A stretch of DNA of 64,000 nt from Halobacteriovoraceae bacterium (GCA_002712005.1 PASP01000014.1:124001-188000), one strand, 5' to 3'. Shown: positions 26,497 to 35,764, numbered from the stretch's first letter. A program made the numbers and translations. The notes: generated by a model not told the origin, from the letters alone.

Positions 26497-26786
26497 GAGA
26501 GTCCTTTTTGCTGAATGAGTACATAGGGCTCAATGATGAGCATATCAAATTTAATATCTTGGTCTTCATGAAATTGAGTCGCCTGCTGTGGTGTAGGTGT
26601 ATAGATAAGTCCATCATCTAACCAGCGTTTGATTTGGGATACGCTATCTGTGGCCATGGATTCACCGACTTCCACTAAGTCCAATTCTGGCTCTAGATAA
26701 TAGACGACACCTCTAGCAAAATGTTCGGCTAAGGGTTTCCAATTTGTTTCAAGTACTTCTGAGCTTAATTTTTCTTTTAATTCCAT
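26493..26786 (-). CDS. DUF2288 family protein
   Basis: The 97-residue soluble protein matches the DUF2288 pattern: NWKPLAEHFARGVVYYLEPELDLVEVGESMATD, then a short WLDDGLIYTPTPQQ segment and a final MLIIEPYVLIQQ (each piece seen in order, not contiguous here). The function of the family is unknown. It is followed by a coupled exported protein. Confidence 0.75.
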   Translation of the reverse strand: MELKEKLSSEVLETNWKPLAEHFARGVVYYLEPELDLVEVGESMATDSVSQIKRWLDDGLIYTPTPQQATQFHEDQDIKFDMLIIEPYVLIQQKGLS

Positions 26787-26821
26787 AGGCGATTATTTAT
26801 CAGCTTCTGCCTAAAAAAGGC

Positions 26822-26846
26822 AAAAAAAAAGGCCGGAAACCGGCCT
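26822..26846 (-). terminator. strong terminator of the histone gene
   Basis: On the minus strand AGGCCGG / CCGGCCT (26840-26846 and 26830-26836, loop of three) is followed by eight T. It starts 23 bases after the histone stop codon, which marks the histone gene as a separate, tightly ended transcript. Confidence 0.9.
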
Positions 26847-26868
26847 CGAAGTATTCAAAAAATACTAA

Positions 26869-27054
26869 CTAGAAATCAGTAGCTTTAACTGTTTTTCTTC
26901 CGTTGTTTACACATCTTTCTTGAGCTTCTTTAACTAATTGGTGAACTCTTTCGTTAAGCTTATCAAGAGCTTCTCCAGATACGTTAAGTCCTGTCGACTT
27001 AAGAGCTTCTTTAGTTTTAGATCCAACGAGTAACATTTCCAATTCTTTTGACAT
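26869..27054 (-). CDS. bacterial histone (Bd0055-like, one histone fold)
   Basis: The 61-residue protein is a minimal histone fold: helix 1 (SKTKEALKSTG), a long helix 2 (EALDKLNERVHQLVKEAQER) and the C-terminal NGRKTVKATDF, whose Arg and Asp form the conserved R-D clamp of RxTVxxxD histones. Bdellovibrio bacteriovorus Bd0055 is a close type and was shown to coat DNA and be essential. The ATG at 27052-27054 has AAGGAG seven bases before it; longer frames would start upstream of the promoter. It has its own sigma-70 promoter and terminator. It probably compacts the nucleoid. Confidence 0.88.
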   Translation of the reverse strand: MSKELEMLLVGSKTKEALKSTGLNVSGEALDKLNERVHQLVKEAQERCVNNGRKTVKATDF

Positions 27055-27097
27055 CTTCATTCTCCTTAATGAGGAACGGTTAATGGGTAGTAGGGAT

Positions 27098-27125
27098 ATT
27101 CTAGTGAGAAATAACAAGGTTTCAA
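27098..27125 (-). promoter_or_regulatory. sigma-70 promoter of the histone gene
   Basis: On the minus strand TTGAAA (27120-27125), a 16-base spacer and TAGAAT (27098-27103) match the -35 and -10 consensus at five of six positions each. The predicted transcript starts near 27091, about 37 bases before the histone ATG. Confidence 0.7.
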
Positions 27126-27182
27126 TCAAAACTGACGAGTAATTTTAATGTCCAAGGAAAAAGCGATGGATGCTGCGATGGT

Positions 27183-27803
27183 TCACTTGTTAAGTGACCG
27201 AATATACTGCTCAGAACATTCAAGACGGTTTTTTAGAGCGGTGCATAGATTTTCAAATGATTTTTGCTTATCTTCCGCTGTAGGGATGATTTTTTCACCT
27301 TGCACGACGTAAATCGTACTAAAGGGCTTGGGTATTCTGAACTTATCCCACGCCTTATCTATTCTCCAGTACGAGCTGGGAAGTAAGCTCAGGGGAATAA
27401 TGGGCGTCTTGGCCAAGTAGGCCAATTCAAAAACACCTTTCTTGGGAATGTGGGCAGGACCTTTGGGTCCATCTACGGTGATGGCCCCAGGAACAGAATT
27501 TCTAAGTTTGGTAATCATACCTTTGAGTGCTGAGCTTCCTTTACGGGAGGAAGAGCCCCGAACAGGCTGATGACCAAATTTCTCACAGGCATTGGCCACC
27601 AGCTCGCCATCTTTAGAAGGGGATATGATCATAGCGTGAGGTGTATCTTTATAAGCTATTAAAGCTGAAATTATATTTTGGTGCCAAAGAGCAAAAATAT
27701 AATTTTCTTTACTGGGGTCCGCTTGTTCCCCTATGAACTCAAAGCGATAGGACTTTGAGATGAGCCGGATAAAGAAATAGGTAAAAAGGGAAAGTAATTT
27801 CAT
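27183..27803 (-). CDS. DUF374 lysophospholipid acyltransferase-like protein
   Basis: The 206-residue protein belongs to the DUF374 group of glycerolipid acyltransferase-like enzymes. It has an N-terminal hydrophobic anchor, FALWHQNIISALIAY (in place of the HxxxxD catalytic block), SPSKDGELVA, RGSSSRKG and TVDGPKGPAHIPKKG. Homologues act in lipid A or phospholipid acylation; the substrate here is unknown. The start overlaps the stop of the preceding small gene by four bases. Confidence 0.82.
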   Translation of the reverse strand: MKLLSLFTYFFIRLISKSYRFEFIGEQADPSKENYIFALWHQNIISALIAYKDTPHAMIISPSKDGELVANACEKFGHQPVRGSSSRKGSSALKGMITKLRNSVPGAITVDGPKGPAHIPKKGVFELAYLAKTPIIPLSLLPSSYWRIDKAWDKFRIPKPFSTIYVVQGEKIIPTAEDKQKSFENLCTALKNRLECSEQYIRSLNK

Positions 27804-28054
27804 GAGGGAAGAACGATTTTGTCTTTTTTGAGTTTAGCCTCTACCTTCTCAGGATCATGAAAAACTTGAGATAAGATTTCTCTACATCTTACATAATTCT
27901 CTTGAGAGGCTTCTTTGAAGAAATTTTGAGCAGCTACTGCATATTGAGCTTCCCATTTCGTTTTAGTTCTTTCTTGGGGAATGTAGAATTTTGCTCCTAT
28001 AAAAAGAAGGGCAAGAACAGCAATCATTCCAAATGCAATTATACGTATATCCAT
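27800..28054 (-). CDS. small membrane-anchored hypothetical protein
   Basis: The 84-residue product has one N-terminal membrane helix (IIAFGMIAVLALLFIGAKFYI) and a charged helical tail. It is coupled to the downstream acyltransferase gene by a four-base overlap. The family is not recognised. Confidence 0.6.
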   Translation of the reverse strand: MDIRIIAFGMIAVLALLFIGAKFYIPQERTKTKWEAQYAVAAQNFFKEASQENYVRCREILSQVFHDPEKVEAKLKKDKIVLPS

Positions 28055-28213
28055 AAGTACTATTCATCAAAACTTCGTCTGTTGGTCAACAGATTTTAAT
28101 CTCTAGAAAACTCAAATAGAGAAATGTTCAATCTTTTTTCATCTATTTACACGGTTCTGTTCAAAAATTAGACAGTAGCGAACGAACTTATAAGGAGTTA
28201 GAGCTGTATATTC

Positions 28214-28230
28214 TGGCATCCTTTTTGCTT
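28214..28230 (+). promoter_or_regulatory. sigma-54 type promoter
   Basis: TGGCATCCTTTTTGCTT keeps the sigma-54 pattern TGGCA-N6-TTGCT: the invariant GG (28215-28216) and GC (28227-28228) are exactly ten bases apart. The next gene starts 58 bases downstream with its own ribosome binding site. RpoN control is inferred. Confidence 0.55.
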
Positions 28231-28287
28231 CATATAATAGTGAATTATTGATTAGAGATTTACAAAATTTCTTGAGAGGAGAGAATT

Positions 28288-29193
28288 ATGAAAACTATGG
28301 CCATGAGCTTATTCTTTTTTGGAGCCAGCTTGGTGATGCCAAGTATTCAAGCAGCACCTTTTGATCATCCCTGTGAAGTTCTCTATTGGAAAATGAATAG
28401 AGCAGAAGAAACTCAGGAGAGTGAACTTCTTCAAAGAAGATTTAGCACTTGTGTGGATCAGTTTGGTGAAACTGAACTTATCAGAGATGCTAAAGACTAT
28501 TTAAGAAGAACTAATGATTATGCGGTAGATGTAGAAAAGAAGATCGAAGAACAAGCTGAAGTAGCACGTGGAGAAAGAGCTGGTAAAATTGTAAACGAGT
28601 TAAGTGAAGAAGAGATGCTCAATTACGAAATCAATCCTCTTGGAGCACCCCTTGTTTCAACAGCTACAATCTTTCGAGCTAGAAAGAATCCAAAAACTTA
28701 TGAAACGAATGCAGATGATGTGTGTAAATACTTTGGCTATGATCGCAGTACGGCCTTCACACAAAGTCGTCAGTATGATAACGGAGATAGGTCTGATCGT
28801 GCGGAAATGCCAGAAGAAGTTCTTGAGCTGAGAAGAAAGGGATTCTTTGGTGGCTTTAAACAAGAACCTATTGTTCACAGAGCTAAGGATCACAATAGTT
28901 TAGATTACGGTATTGCTTTTAGGTATTACACTTCTGTTACTTGCGAAAGAGAAGTTGCTGCCGGCGAGTCTATTCAAAATTTTGATGTAGATATGGATGA
29001 AATTGGAAGGGCCGTAAGGTCACAGATGGAACCCCCACATCTTGATGATGAAGTTGCAAGAATTCTAAGCCTTAATCGTAATACAAGACCAGAGTCTGAG
29101 CTTGGTGAAGACAGAAGGGAAGACGAGGACCGCTTTAGAACAACGGAGTGGGATGATAATCCTTTCATCTACTCGAAATCTATCAATCAATAA
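28288..29193 (+). CDS. exported hypothetical protein, possibly RpoN-controlled
   Basis: The 301-residue product has a Sec signal peptide (cut likely after IQAA). The mature protein is acidic, has four Cys (CEVLYW, STCVDQ, DVCKYFG, VTCEREV) and no recognised domain; some strand-rich text (SLDYGIAFRYYTSVTCE) resembles secreted proteins of predatory bacteria only in style. AGGAG precedes the ATG. A sigma-54-like promoter lies upstream and a strong terminator downstream, so it is a single-gene unit. Confidence 0.65.
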   Translation: MKTMAMSLFFFGASLVMPSIQAAPFDHPCEVLYWKMNRAEETQESELLQRRFSTCVDQFGETELIRDAKDYLRRTNDYAVDVEKKIEEQAEVARGERAGKIVNELSEEEMLNYEINPLGAPLVSTATIFRARKNPKTYETNADDVCKYFGYDRSTAFTQSRQYDNGDRSDRAEMPEEVLELRRKGFFGGFKQEPIVHRAKDHNSLDYGIAFRYYTSVTCEREVAAGESIQNFDVDMDEIGRAVRSQMEPPHLDDEVARILSLNRNTRPESELGEDRREDEDRFRTTEWDDNPFIYSKSINQ

Positions 29194-29224
29194 TTTGTCA
29201 CCATTTCTTTATAAAATACCAAAG

Positions 29225-29248
29225 GGGTCGATTTTTCGACCCTTTTTT
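29225..29248 (+). terminator. terminator of the exported-protein gene
   Basis: GGGTCGA (29225-29231) and TCGACCC (29236-29242) form a seven-pair stem with a four-base loop, followed by six T. Confidence 0.92.
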
Positions 29249-29316
29249 AATGCAGCAAAGAATCAGATTCTTGATATAATGAAAGATGTGACGTCTTATT
29301 AATTTTATGGAGATAT

Positions 29317-30297
29317 ATGACGAGTACCAGTTTTAACGATGACGACTTTTCCTTAGTAATTTTGTCGAATATTAATCCCGAAAGGGAGTTGCCTACTGAT
29401 GTCTATATACATGTAGATTCAAAATATATTAAATTCAAGTCTAAAGGTGATCAAATTGGTACAGAGAAATATGATTATTTCTTAAGTAAGGGAATGAAGA
29501 ATATCTATATTCCTGCAGAAGATATTATGACTTTTCTCTCTTGGATTAATGATGATCTTATTGAGGAAGAATCAGACTTTGTGAAAAAAGCTGGAGAGGA
29601 ATCAAGAGACTTCTTTAAAAGAGGAAAGGACTTTAAGCAAAAAATCTACGAGGTCTATTTTGAAGATGAGCTTAATGGAAAGATTGTAGAAACTTTGCAA
29701 GATAACGTTGCAGACTTTGTCGATAATATCAAAAAGAATGAAATGACTTCGAAAGCAATCGCTTTTCTAATGAGTAAGAATTCATCTGTTGCAGATCATT
29801 CATTAAATGTTGCGAACCTTTCTATTTTTATAGGAATGGTCATGGGACATGGTCATCAATTTGTATTAGAGAATTTATACATGGGTGGACTTTTTCATGA
29901 TTATGGAAAACTAAAGATTGATCCAAAAGTGTTAGAGAATAAAGAAAATAGAATGTACTCTCATGCTGTTCAAGAACACCCAATGACAGGTGCAAATCTC
30001 TTGAGAAAAACTGATGGTATACCTAAGCAAGTTCTTACTATTGTAGAACAACATCATGAACAATTTAATGGCCATGGATATCCAAATTCATTACAAGGGG
30101 ATCAAATCTATGATTTGGCCCAGATTGTGAGTATGGCCAATGTTTTTGATAATATTCTTATTGAAAATAAAAATTTTGAAAAACGTCAAAAATATAAAAA
30201 AGCGATTAAAGTTCTGGAATATGATGGGGGTAAACACTGGAACCCTCGCTATATGGATCGAGTCGTCGAAGCTCTAACATTAGCCTATATTGATTAG
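29317..30297 (+). CDS. HD-GYP domain protein
   Basis: The 326-residue protein has an N-terminal region of about 130 residues without a known motif and a C-terminal HD-GYP domain (about 145-320). The metal and substrate residues are visible: DHSLNVANL, FHDYGKLKID, HPMTGANLL, VEQHHEQFNGHGYPNSLQG and AQIVSMANVFDNIL. HD-GYP enzymes hydrolyse c-di-GMP. The GYP triplet is intact, so activity is plausible. It converges with the cheR/cheB fusion, overlapping its end by four bases. Confidence 0.88.
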   Translation: MTSTSFNDDDFSLVILSNINPERELPTDVYIHVDSKYIKFKSKGDQIGTEKYDYFLSKGMKNIYIPAEDIMTFLSWINDDLIEEESDFVKKAGEESRDFFKRGKDFKQKIYEVYFEDELNGKIVETLQDNVADFVDNIKKNEMTSKAIAFLMSKNSSVADHSLNVANLSIFIGMVMGHGHQFVLENLYMGGLFHDYGKLKIDPKVLENKENRMYSHAVQEHPMTGANLLRKTDGIPKQVLTIVEQHHEQFNGHGYPNSLQGDQIYDLAQIVSMANVFDNILIENKNFEKRQKYKKAIKVLEYDGGKHWNPRYMDRVVEALTLAYID

Positions 30298-33200
30298 CTT
30301 GCCTTTTTAGCTTTAAAAGAGCGTATCCCTTCAAAAATCTCGAAAGACATATTACTTAATGACACCTGCTTACAAGCAGCACCAATTTCAAAAGCTGCTT
30401 TGGGCATACCATATACAACAGAACTCTTTTCATCTTGTGTCAGTGTGTGATGACCCCTATCTTTAAGATTCTTTAAAGATTGAGAACCATCTTTACCCAT
30501 TCCCGTTAAGATAGCTGCAACAATCTGATAATGTTTTAAATGAAGTGCACTATCAAATAAATGATCAATTGAAGGCGTGAATCGAGCTCCTATAACTTCA
30601 TCTTTTATTCTAAAGAAAATCTTATTTCCATCTTGTCTTAAAGAGAGGTGTCGACCACCTGGGGCAATGTAGACTGTATTGGGTAAGACTTCTTCTCCGG
30701 AAGAAGCTTCTTTTACAGAAAATGGGTTTTTCTCATTGAGAAGGTCTGCAAAGTCTTTAGAATATCCAGCAGGAATATGTTGTCCTATGACAACGGGTGG
30801 AAACTGAGTGGGGAAATGACTGAGTAAGTATGAAAGAGCACGTGTTCCGCCAGTTGAAGAGCCAATAAGAATTAAGGCGTTATTCATTTGGACAGATGAT
30901 GAAATTCGTCGTTGGACGGGAGAAAACTCAGTTATTCTTACCTTGGCAACAGAAGCTTCTTTGATTCTTTGAATTAAGGGAAAGCTATGACTGTTGAGCT
31001 CAGATAGTGCTGGCTTTTGAATATAATCTAAGACACCAAGGTTTAAAGCCTTGAGGACTTTCTTAGAGCTTTTATCGCTTGAAGTAAGTAGGATGGTAGG
31101 AATATGATATTTTTTTATAAATCGTTCATAGATCTCATCACCATCTATTCCGGGCATATTCATATCGAGAGTAATGACGTCGGGTTTGTTGATCAAAAGA
31201 TCATGTTCAATTCTTTTTGTATCGTGGTGAATTGAAATACATTCAATAGAGCTATCTGACTCAATATGTTTCTTTAATACTTTTGTTAAAGTAACTGAAT
31301 CATCTATAACACAAACCTTTATTTTTTTAGGTGATTTTATAGATGACGTTTGAGAAGAAATCGTGGGCGAGGAAGTCGTCACTTTCTTATTCTTTTCTTT
31401 AATTCGAAGAAGATTTCCTTTTAAGTTATATAGTGCATCCCCAGAAGATTTGAATAAATTTAGAGCAGAGAGACCTTGCTGGTCGAGAAGGCTCTTTACT
31501 CTTTTTCCTATGGAAAGAGGGGCTGCGATTTTATAATTTCTTATAGAGGAGTATTTTTTCAAGAAGCCGATAATCATATCTTGTGCGTGATTTAGATTTT
31601 TAACTTCTAAAAAACTATGAGGAATATTGGGATGTTCGTAGAAAACGACAAGGGCATGGCCAAACTTTAATTCAAGAGTCTTTCCTTGAAAATCTTTCCA
31701 TTTATAAACAGTGTCTTGATTAAACTTATCGTGATCAAGGAAGTCGGTTACATGAAACCCCCAACTGGTAGAGGGCATTGCATCTATATGATGCTTAGAG
31801 TGAAGGATGGCCTTCTCTGAGAGAATGTAGGAATCAAAAGGTATAAAATCCTGTAAATAACTATAGGCATCTACACCTTGGTAAATACAGAATATTGGTC
31901 GATCCTCCGTTTGGAGTTGATGTTTGTAATTAACAAAGAAATCAAGGCTTCTTGAAAACTCAATTGATGTTATGAACTGACCTTTTGATTTGTAGAATTC
32001 TTTAATCTCAGATTTGAAGAGATCTATATCTTCATTCTGTGAGGTGATGATATGCTTGGGTATAAAACCTTTTTCGTAAATTTCCCTAATTAAAAGTAAA
32101 ACTCTCTCTTTTGAGTGAGATTGCGCAAAAAGGTAGAGCGACACAGGAGTTAATTTCTTATTAACAGAGGGAGTGATAACGACTTCAGATCGAGCTTTAA
32201 CAGGCTCAAGTGTTGGAATCGTTTCTTTTTTATCATTCAAAGAGAGAAAGGTGATAATTTTATTCTTTAGTTCTTCACTACATTCCGAGAAGTTTTTGAA
32301 GTTTGGTTTTTCTACATAATCAATAGCTCCTAACTTTATGGCCTTTCTTCCAAGGTCCTGATTGTCACGATTTACACTTGAGACAATGAGAACTGGAGGA
32401 TGATCTTGATTATAGTGGCGTTCAAGGTAGCTGACTCCATCGAGATTGGGCATATGCAGATCTAATGTAATAAGATCTACATTAGGATGAGTTTTTAAGT
32501 AACTGTGAAGTTCCTCACCATCTTTACATTGCTTAATTAGATTATAGCGTGAATCTTCATCAAATATTTTTTTCAAAACTTTTAATACAGCGGGGCTATC
32601 ATCAACCGTTACAATGTTATAAATCTTACTTTCTGAAGATGGGATGTGGATCGTTTGATTTTTTTGTTCATTTCTTCTGGTGTATATACAAGGGCCTACT
32701 TTGTCGATCTCCATTGTATAGGAACCAACTGGTTCACTCACGCCGGTGAATAATAGACCATTTGGTGCGAGTTTTTGCATTAAGTTTTTGAGTGATGATT
32801 TTATATTTTCTTCATTGAAATAGATAAAGACATTACGACAAAAGATAATATCAAATGGCTCTTGATGAGAAAGAGGCTCAAGAAGATTGTGGGTTTGAAA
32901 ATGGCAAACGTCTCTTATAAGAGGAGAGATTTGAGCTGAGTCTGTACCATTTGATCGAATTCGATTCCAGTAGCCGGAGAAATAGTGGGCTGGAATTTCT
33001 TTGATCTTGTCATAGGGATAAATTCCGGCCTTTGCCGTTTCAATCGATTGAGGAGCAACATCCGTTCCTAGAATTTCAAATGAAAGGGATGTATGACGTT
33101 TTTTTAGTTCTTGATCGAGGAAAAGAGCAAGGGAATAAGCTTCTTGTCCTGTTGAAGCGGCAGCTGACCATAATCTTATCTTGGATCGACCCTGGGCCTT

Positions 33201-33482
33201 TACATTTTCAATAATTTGATCGAGGTTTTCTTTTAAATATTCGAAATGAATAATTTCTCTAAAAAGAAAAGTATGATGAGTTGTTAATAGCTCTACTAAT
33301 AGTGGTTCTTCTTCATTGTAATGAACTTCTAAAAATTTTAAATATTCTTCAGGCGAAGACATATCTAATTCTAGCATTCGTCTCTTTAAACGGGTGGAGA
33401 CCATCGTTTTTGACTTGCTGTCATAAACGTTGGCCGTGACCTTAGAGATCCTTTGAATTACAAAATCAATGAGTTTGTCCAC
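30294..33482 (-). CDS. CheR-REC-(CheD-like?)-REC-CheB fusion
   Basis: This 1062-residue chemotaxis protein joins the two opposing receptor-modifying enzymes. Residues about 1-270 are a CheR methyltransferase (THHTFLFRE, WSAAASTGQEAYSLA, IIFCRNVFIYF). Then follow a receiver (about 290-410, Asp in ITLDLHMPNLDG), a middle region (about 430-690) whose end weakly resembles CheD, a second receiver (about 705-820, ITLDMNMPGIDG), and a CheB methylesterase (about 860-1050; catalytic Ser in GSSTGG, His in GQHIPAG, Asp in LTGMGKDG). It is the third gene of the cheA-cheW operon. Confidence 0.88.
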   Translation of the reverse strand: MDKLIDFVIQRISKVTANVYDSKSKTMVSTRLKRRMLELDMSSPEEYLKFLEVHYNEEEPLLVELLTTHHTFLFREIIHFEYLKENLDQIIENVKAQGRSKIRLWSAAASTGQEAYSLALFLDQELKKRHTSLSFEILGTDVAPQSIETAKAGIYPYDKIKEIPAHYFSGYWNRIRSNGTDSAQISPLIRDVCHFQTHNLLEPLSHQEPFDIIFCRNVFIYFNEENIKSSLKNLMQKLAPNGLLFTGVSEPVGSYTMEIDKVGPCIYTRRNEQKNQTIHIPSSESKIYNIVTVDDSPAVLKVLKKIFDEDSRYNLIKQCKDGEELHSYLKTHPNVDLITLDLHMPNLDGVSYLERHYNQDHPPVLIVSSVNRDNQDLGRKAIKLGAIDYVEKPNFKNFSECSEELKNKIITFLSLNDKKETIPTLEPVKARSEVVITPSVNKKLTPVSLYLFAQSHSKERVLLLIREIYEKGFIPKHIITSQNEDIDLFKSEIKEFYKSKGQFITSIEFSRSLDFFVNYKHQLQTEDRPIFCIYQGVDAYSYLQDFIPFDSYILSEKAILHSKHHIDAMPSTSWGFHVTDFLDHDKFNQDTVYKWKDFQGKTLELKFGHALVVFYEHPNIPHSFLEVKNLNHAQDMIIGFLKKYSSIRNYKIAAPLSIGKRVKSLLDQQGLSALNLFKSSGDALYNLKGNLLRIKEKNKKVTTSSPTISSQTSSIKSPKKIKVCVIDDSVTLTKVLKKHIESDSSIECISIHHDTKRIEHDLLINKPDVITLDMNMPGIDGDEIYERFIKKYHIPTILLTSSDKSSKKVLKALNLGVLDYIQKPALSELNSHSFPLIQRIKEASVAKVRITEFSPVQRRISSSVQMNNALILIGSSTGGTRALSYLLSHFPTQFPPVVIGQHIPAGYSKDFADLLNEKNPFSVKEASSGEEVLPNTVYIAPGGRHLSLRQDGNKIFFRIKDEVIGARFTPSIDHLFDSALHLKHYQIVAAILTGMGKDGSQSLKNLKDRGHHTLTQDEKSSVVYGMPKAAFEIGAACKQVSLSNMSFEIFEGIRSFKAKKAS

Positions 33483-33490
33483 TTTGTTCC

Positions 33491-33961
33491 TTACGCGGCT
33501 GTAGCTACTTCTTCTAAATCGAGAAGTTTTTCAAAATTAAGTAAGAAAACTAAGTAATCTTCTGGAGACTTCCAGATTGAATTTATAAATTTAGAATTTT
33601 TATTTTTTGTCGTTGTAACAATTTCAGATAAATCATTGGGGTTAACATTCACTACTTTATTTATAGAGTCTACAATAACTCCCACCTGTACATTATTGAC
33701 CTTCACAATAATAGTTGCACATTGTGATTGATCTTCTTTAGGTTCGATATTGAGTTTTGTGTGAAGATCTACGATCGTAATAATCTGGCCACGAAGATTC
33801 ATGATACCTTTGATATATTTTGGCGAATTGGGAAGAGGAGTTGTCTCAGGTATAGAAATAACTTCTATAACAGTTAAGAGTTCAACGCCATATTTTTCAT
33901 TTCCTATATTAAACTCTAAGAAACGTGCACCAGTTATATCTTTTTCACTTCTGTCTTCCAT
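33491..33961 (-). CDS. cheW: chemotaxis adaptor CheW
   Basis: The 156-residue single-domain adaptor links chemoreceptors to CheA. Typical text includes FNIGNEKYGVELLTVIEVI, INLRGQIITIVDL-type sequence (here MNLRGQIITIVDLHTKL) and VNNVQVGVIVDSINKVVNV. It lies 12 bases after cheA and 8 bases before the fusion gene. Confidence 0.93.
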   Translation of the reverse strand: MEDRSEKDITGARFLEFNIGNEKYGVELLTVIEVISIPETTPLPNSPKYIKGIMNLRGQIITIVDLHTKLNIEPKEDQSQCATIIVKVNNVQVGVIVDSINKVVNVNPNDLSEIVTTTKNKNSKFINSIWKSPEDYLVFLLNFEKLLDLEEVATAA

Positions 33962-33973
33962 TTTATCTCCTGC

Positions 33974-35764
33974 CTAGCATGCAATATCAAAATGAGTATT
34001 ATTATTAAGTTTAAAGAAGTCCTTATATAACTCCTTAAGGTCAATGATAAATGATGGCTTACCATTTCCAAGTATTGTGGCACCAGTAATTCCATTGAAT
34101 CCTTTGATGTCGGCACCAAGTTCTTTAATAACAACTTGTTGCTTATAAAGAACATTTTCAATTAAGACCGCAAATTTTCCATCTTTGTTCTCAGTAATGA
34201 TGGCCGTGGCTTCTTTCAAGTCTGGCCGATCTTTTTTGAGATCGAGCTTTTCTGCCAGAGAAAATACCGGAATAATATTTCCTCTTAGCTTGTAGTAGAG
34301 ACCGCCTCCTGTTGCAGAGGCAAAATTATCTTTTGAAATTTGCACGATTTCTTGAACCTGTGACAGAGGAAGTGCGAACTTATGATCTCCAGATTCAATA
34401 ATGAGTCCATCTACAATTGCTAGGGTTAGCGGCAGTTCTATACGAAAAGAACTACCAGTTCCTACCTTACTTTGGAGAGAGACCTTTCCGCCAAGATTTT
34501 CAATATTAGTTTTAACCACATCCATCCCTACTCCACGTCCGGAGACTTCGCTTACCGTTTCCTTTGTAGAAAAACCAGGGTGGAAAATAAGTTGAATAAC
34601 TTCTTCATCAGAAATAGGTGAGGACTCATTGAGAATACCTTTTTCAATACCTTTTCTGCGAATAATATTCGGATCTATCCCTTTACCGTCGTCAGTGATT
34701 TGGATAATGAGATTGGACCCTTCGTGAAATGCAAATAGTTCAATTACACCTTGTGAAGGTTTTCCAGCTTCTGTTCTTTCGTGAGGAGCTTCTACTCCAT
34801 GATCTATACCGTTTCGTACAATATGAACGAGAGGGTCCAATATGAACTCAACAACCTTCTTATCAACTTCAGTATCTTCTCCTCGAAGTTCGAGTTTGAT
34901 ATCTTTATTGAGGGCCTTACTTGTGTCTCTGACGATTCTTTGCATTCTTTGAAAAGTCGACTTTAAAGGAAGCATTCTCAGGCTCATTGCCATAGATTGA
35001 AGTTCTTTAAAGATTTTACTCATTTGAGAGATCGAAGAAATCGAAAGATCATCAGTAATTTCAACTCCTCTTTTCTGTTCGAGGACGGTTTGAAGAATAA
35101 CTAATTCTCCAATGTAATCATTTACTTTGTTAATTCTAGAAAGTTTAACTCTGATATCTTCATCGGTATCTTCTTTCTTCTTAGGGGCTTTGACCTGGGG
35201 CTTTTTCGATCCTGAAGCTTCTTCCTCGCTATTGGATAGGGGGAGGAGATTTTGGTCCAGATTAAGATCTGGCTGAGCATCTCCTTTGGCTTCATTTTCG
35301 TATTTTTCTTCTCTTTCATTTTCGAGTGAAGGGCTGTCTTCAGACGCTTCCATAGAGTCATGGTAGTCACCACCGAGGATGACTTCCAGGTTATGAACAA
35401 CTTCAGAGATATCAAATGTCGCCTCTAGGTTTTCTTTGTAGCCATCTAGCATTTCTTCGACTTTATCTTTGAAGGCAAAGAGAACATCTATGACTTTAGT
35501 TGTAAGAGGGATTTCATTTTGTTGAATTTTAAGAATTAAATTTTCTGTATGATGGGTGAGTTCAGATATTTGCTCAAAACCGACGGCCATGGAAGTACCC
35601 TTTAAATTATGGGCAACCCTAAAAAGTAAATTCAACATTTCTTCATCAGGAGTAGAGTTTTCAAGAGTTAAGAAAACTTCTTCGGCTTGAAATAATAAGT
35701 CAGCAGCTTCAGAGATAAATTCTTGTTTTATCTCGAGTTCAAATTCATCCACACCTTTCTCCAT
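33974..35764 (-). CDS. cheA: chemotaxis histidine kinase CheA
   Basis: The 596-residue kinase has an Hpt domain with phospho-acceptor H52 (FRVAHNLKGTSMAVGF), an acidic linker (about 130-205) with no clear P2 domain, the dimerisation domain (about 205-270), a HATPase domain (DPLVHIVRNGIDHG, GRGVGMDVV) and a C-terminal CheW-like domain. It phosphorylates CheY- or CheB-type receivers on receptor signal. No free CheY gene is in the window; the fused receivers downstream are the nearest candidates. Confidence 0.93.
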   Translation of the reverse strand: MEKGVDEFELEIKQEFISEAADLLFQAEEVFLTLENSTPDEEMLNLLFRVAHNLKGTSMAVGFEQISELTHHTENLILKIQQNEIPLTTKVIDVLFAFKDKVEEMLDGYKENLEATFDISEVVHNLEVILGGDYHDSMEASEDSPSLENEREEKYENEAKGDAQPDLNLDQNLLPLSNSEEEASGSKKPQVKAPKKKEDTDEDIRVKLSRINKVNDYIGELVILQTVLEQKRGVEITDDLSISSISQMSKIFKELQSMAMSLRMLPLKSTFQRMQRIVRDTSKALNKDIKLELRGEDTEVDKKVVEFILDPLVHIVRNGIDHGVEAPHERTEAGKPSQGVIELFAFHEGSNLIIQITDDGKGIDPNIIRRKGIEKGILNESSPISDEEVIQLIFHPGFSTKETVSEVSGRGVGMDVVKTNIENLGGKVSLQSKVGTGSSFRIELPLTLAIVDGLIIESGDHKFALPLSQVQEIVQISKDNFASATGGGLYYKLRGNIIPVFSLAEKLDLKKDRPDLKEATAIITENKDGKFAVLIENVLYKQQVVIKELGADIKGFNGITGATILGNGKPSFIIDLKELYKDFFKLNNNTHFDIAC

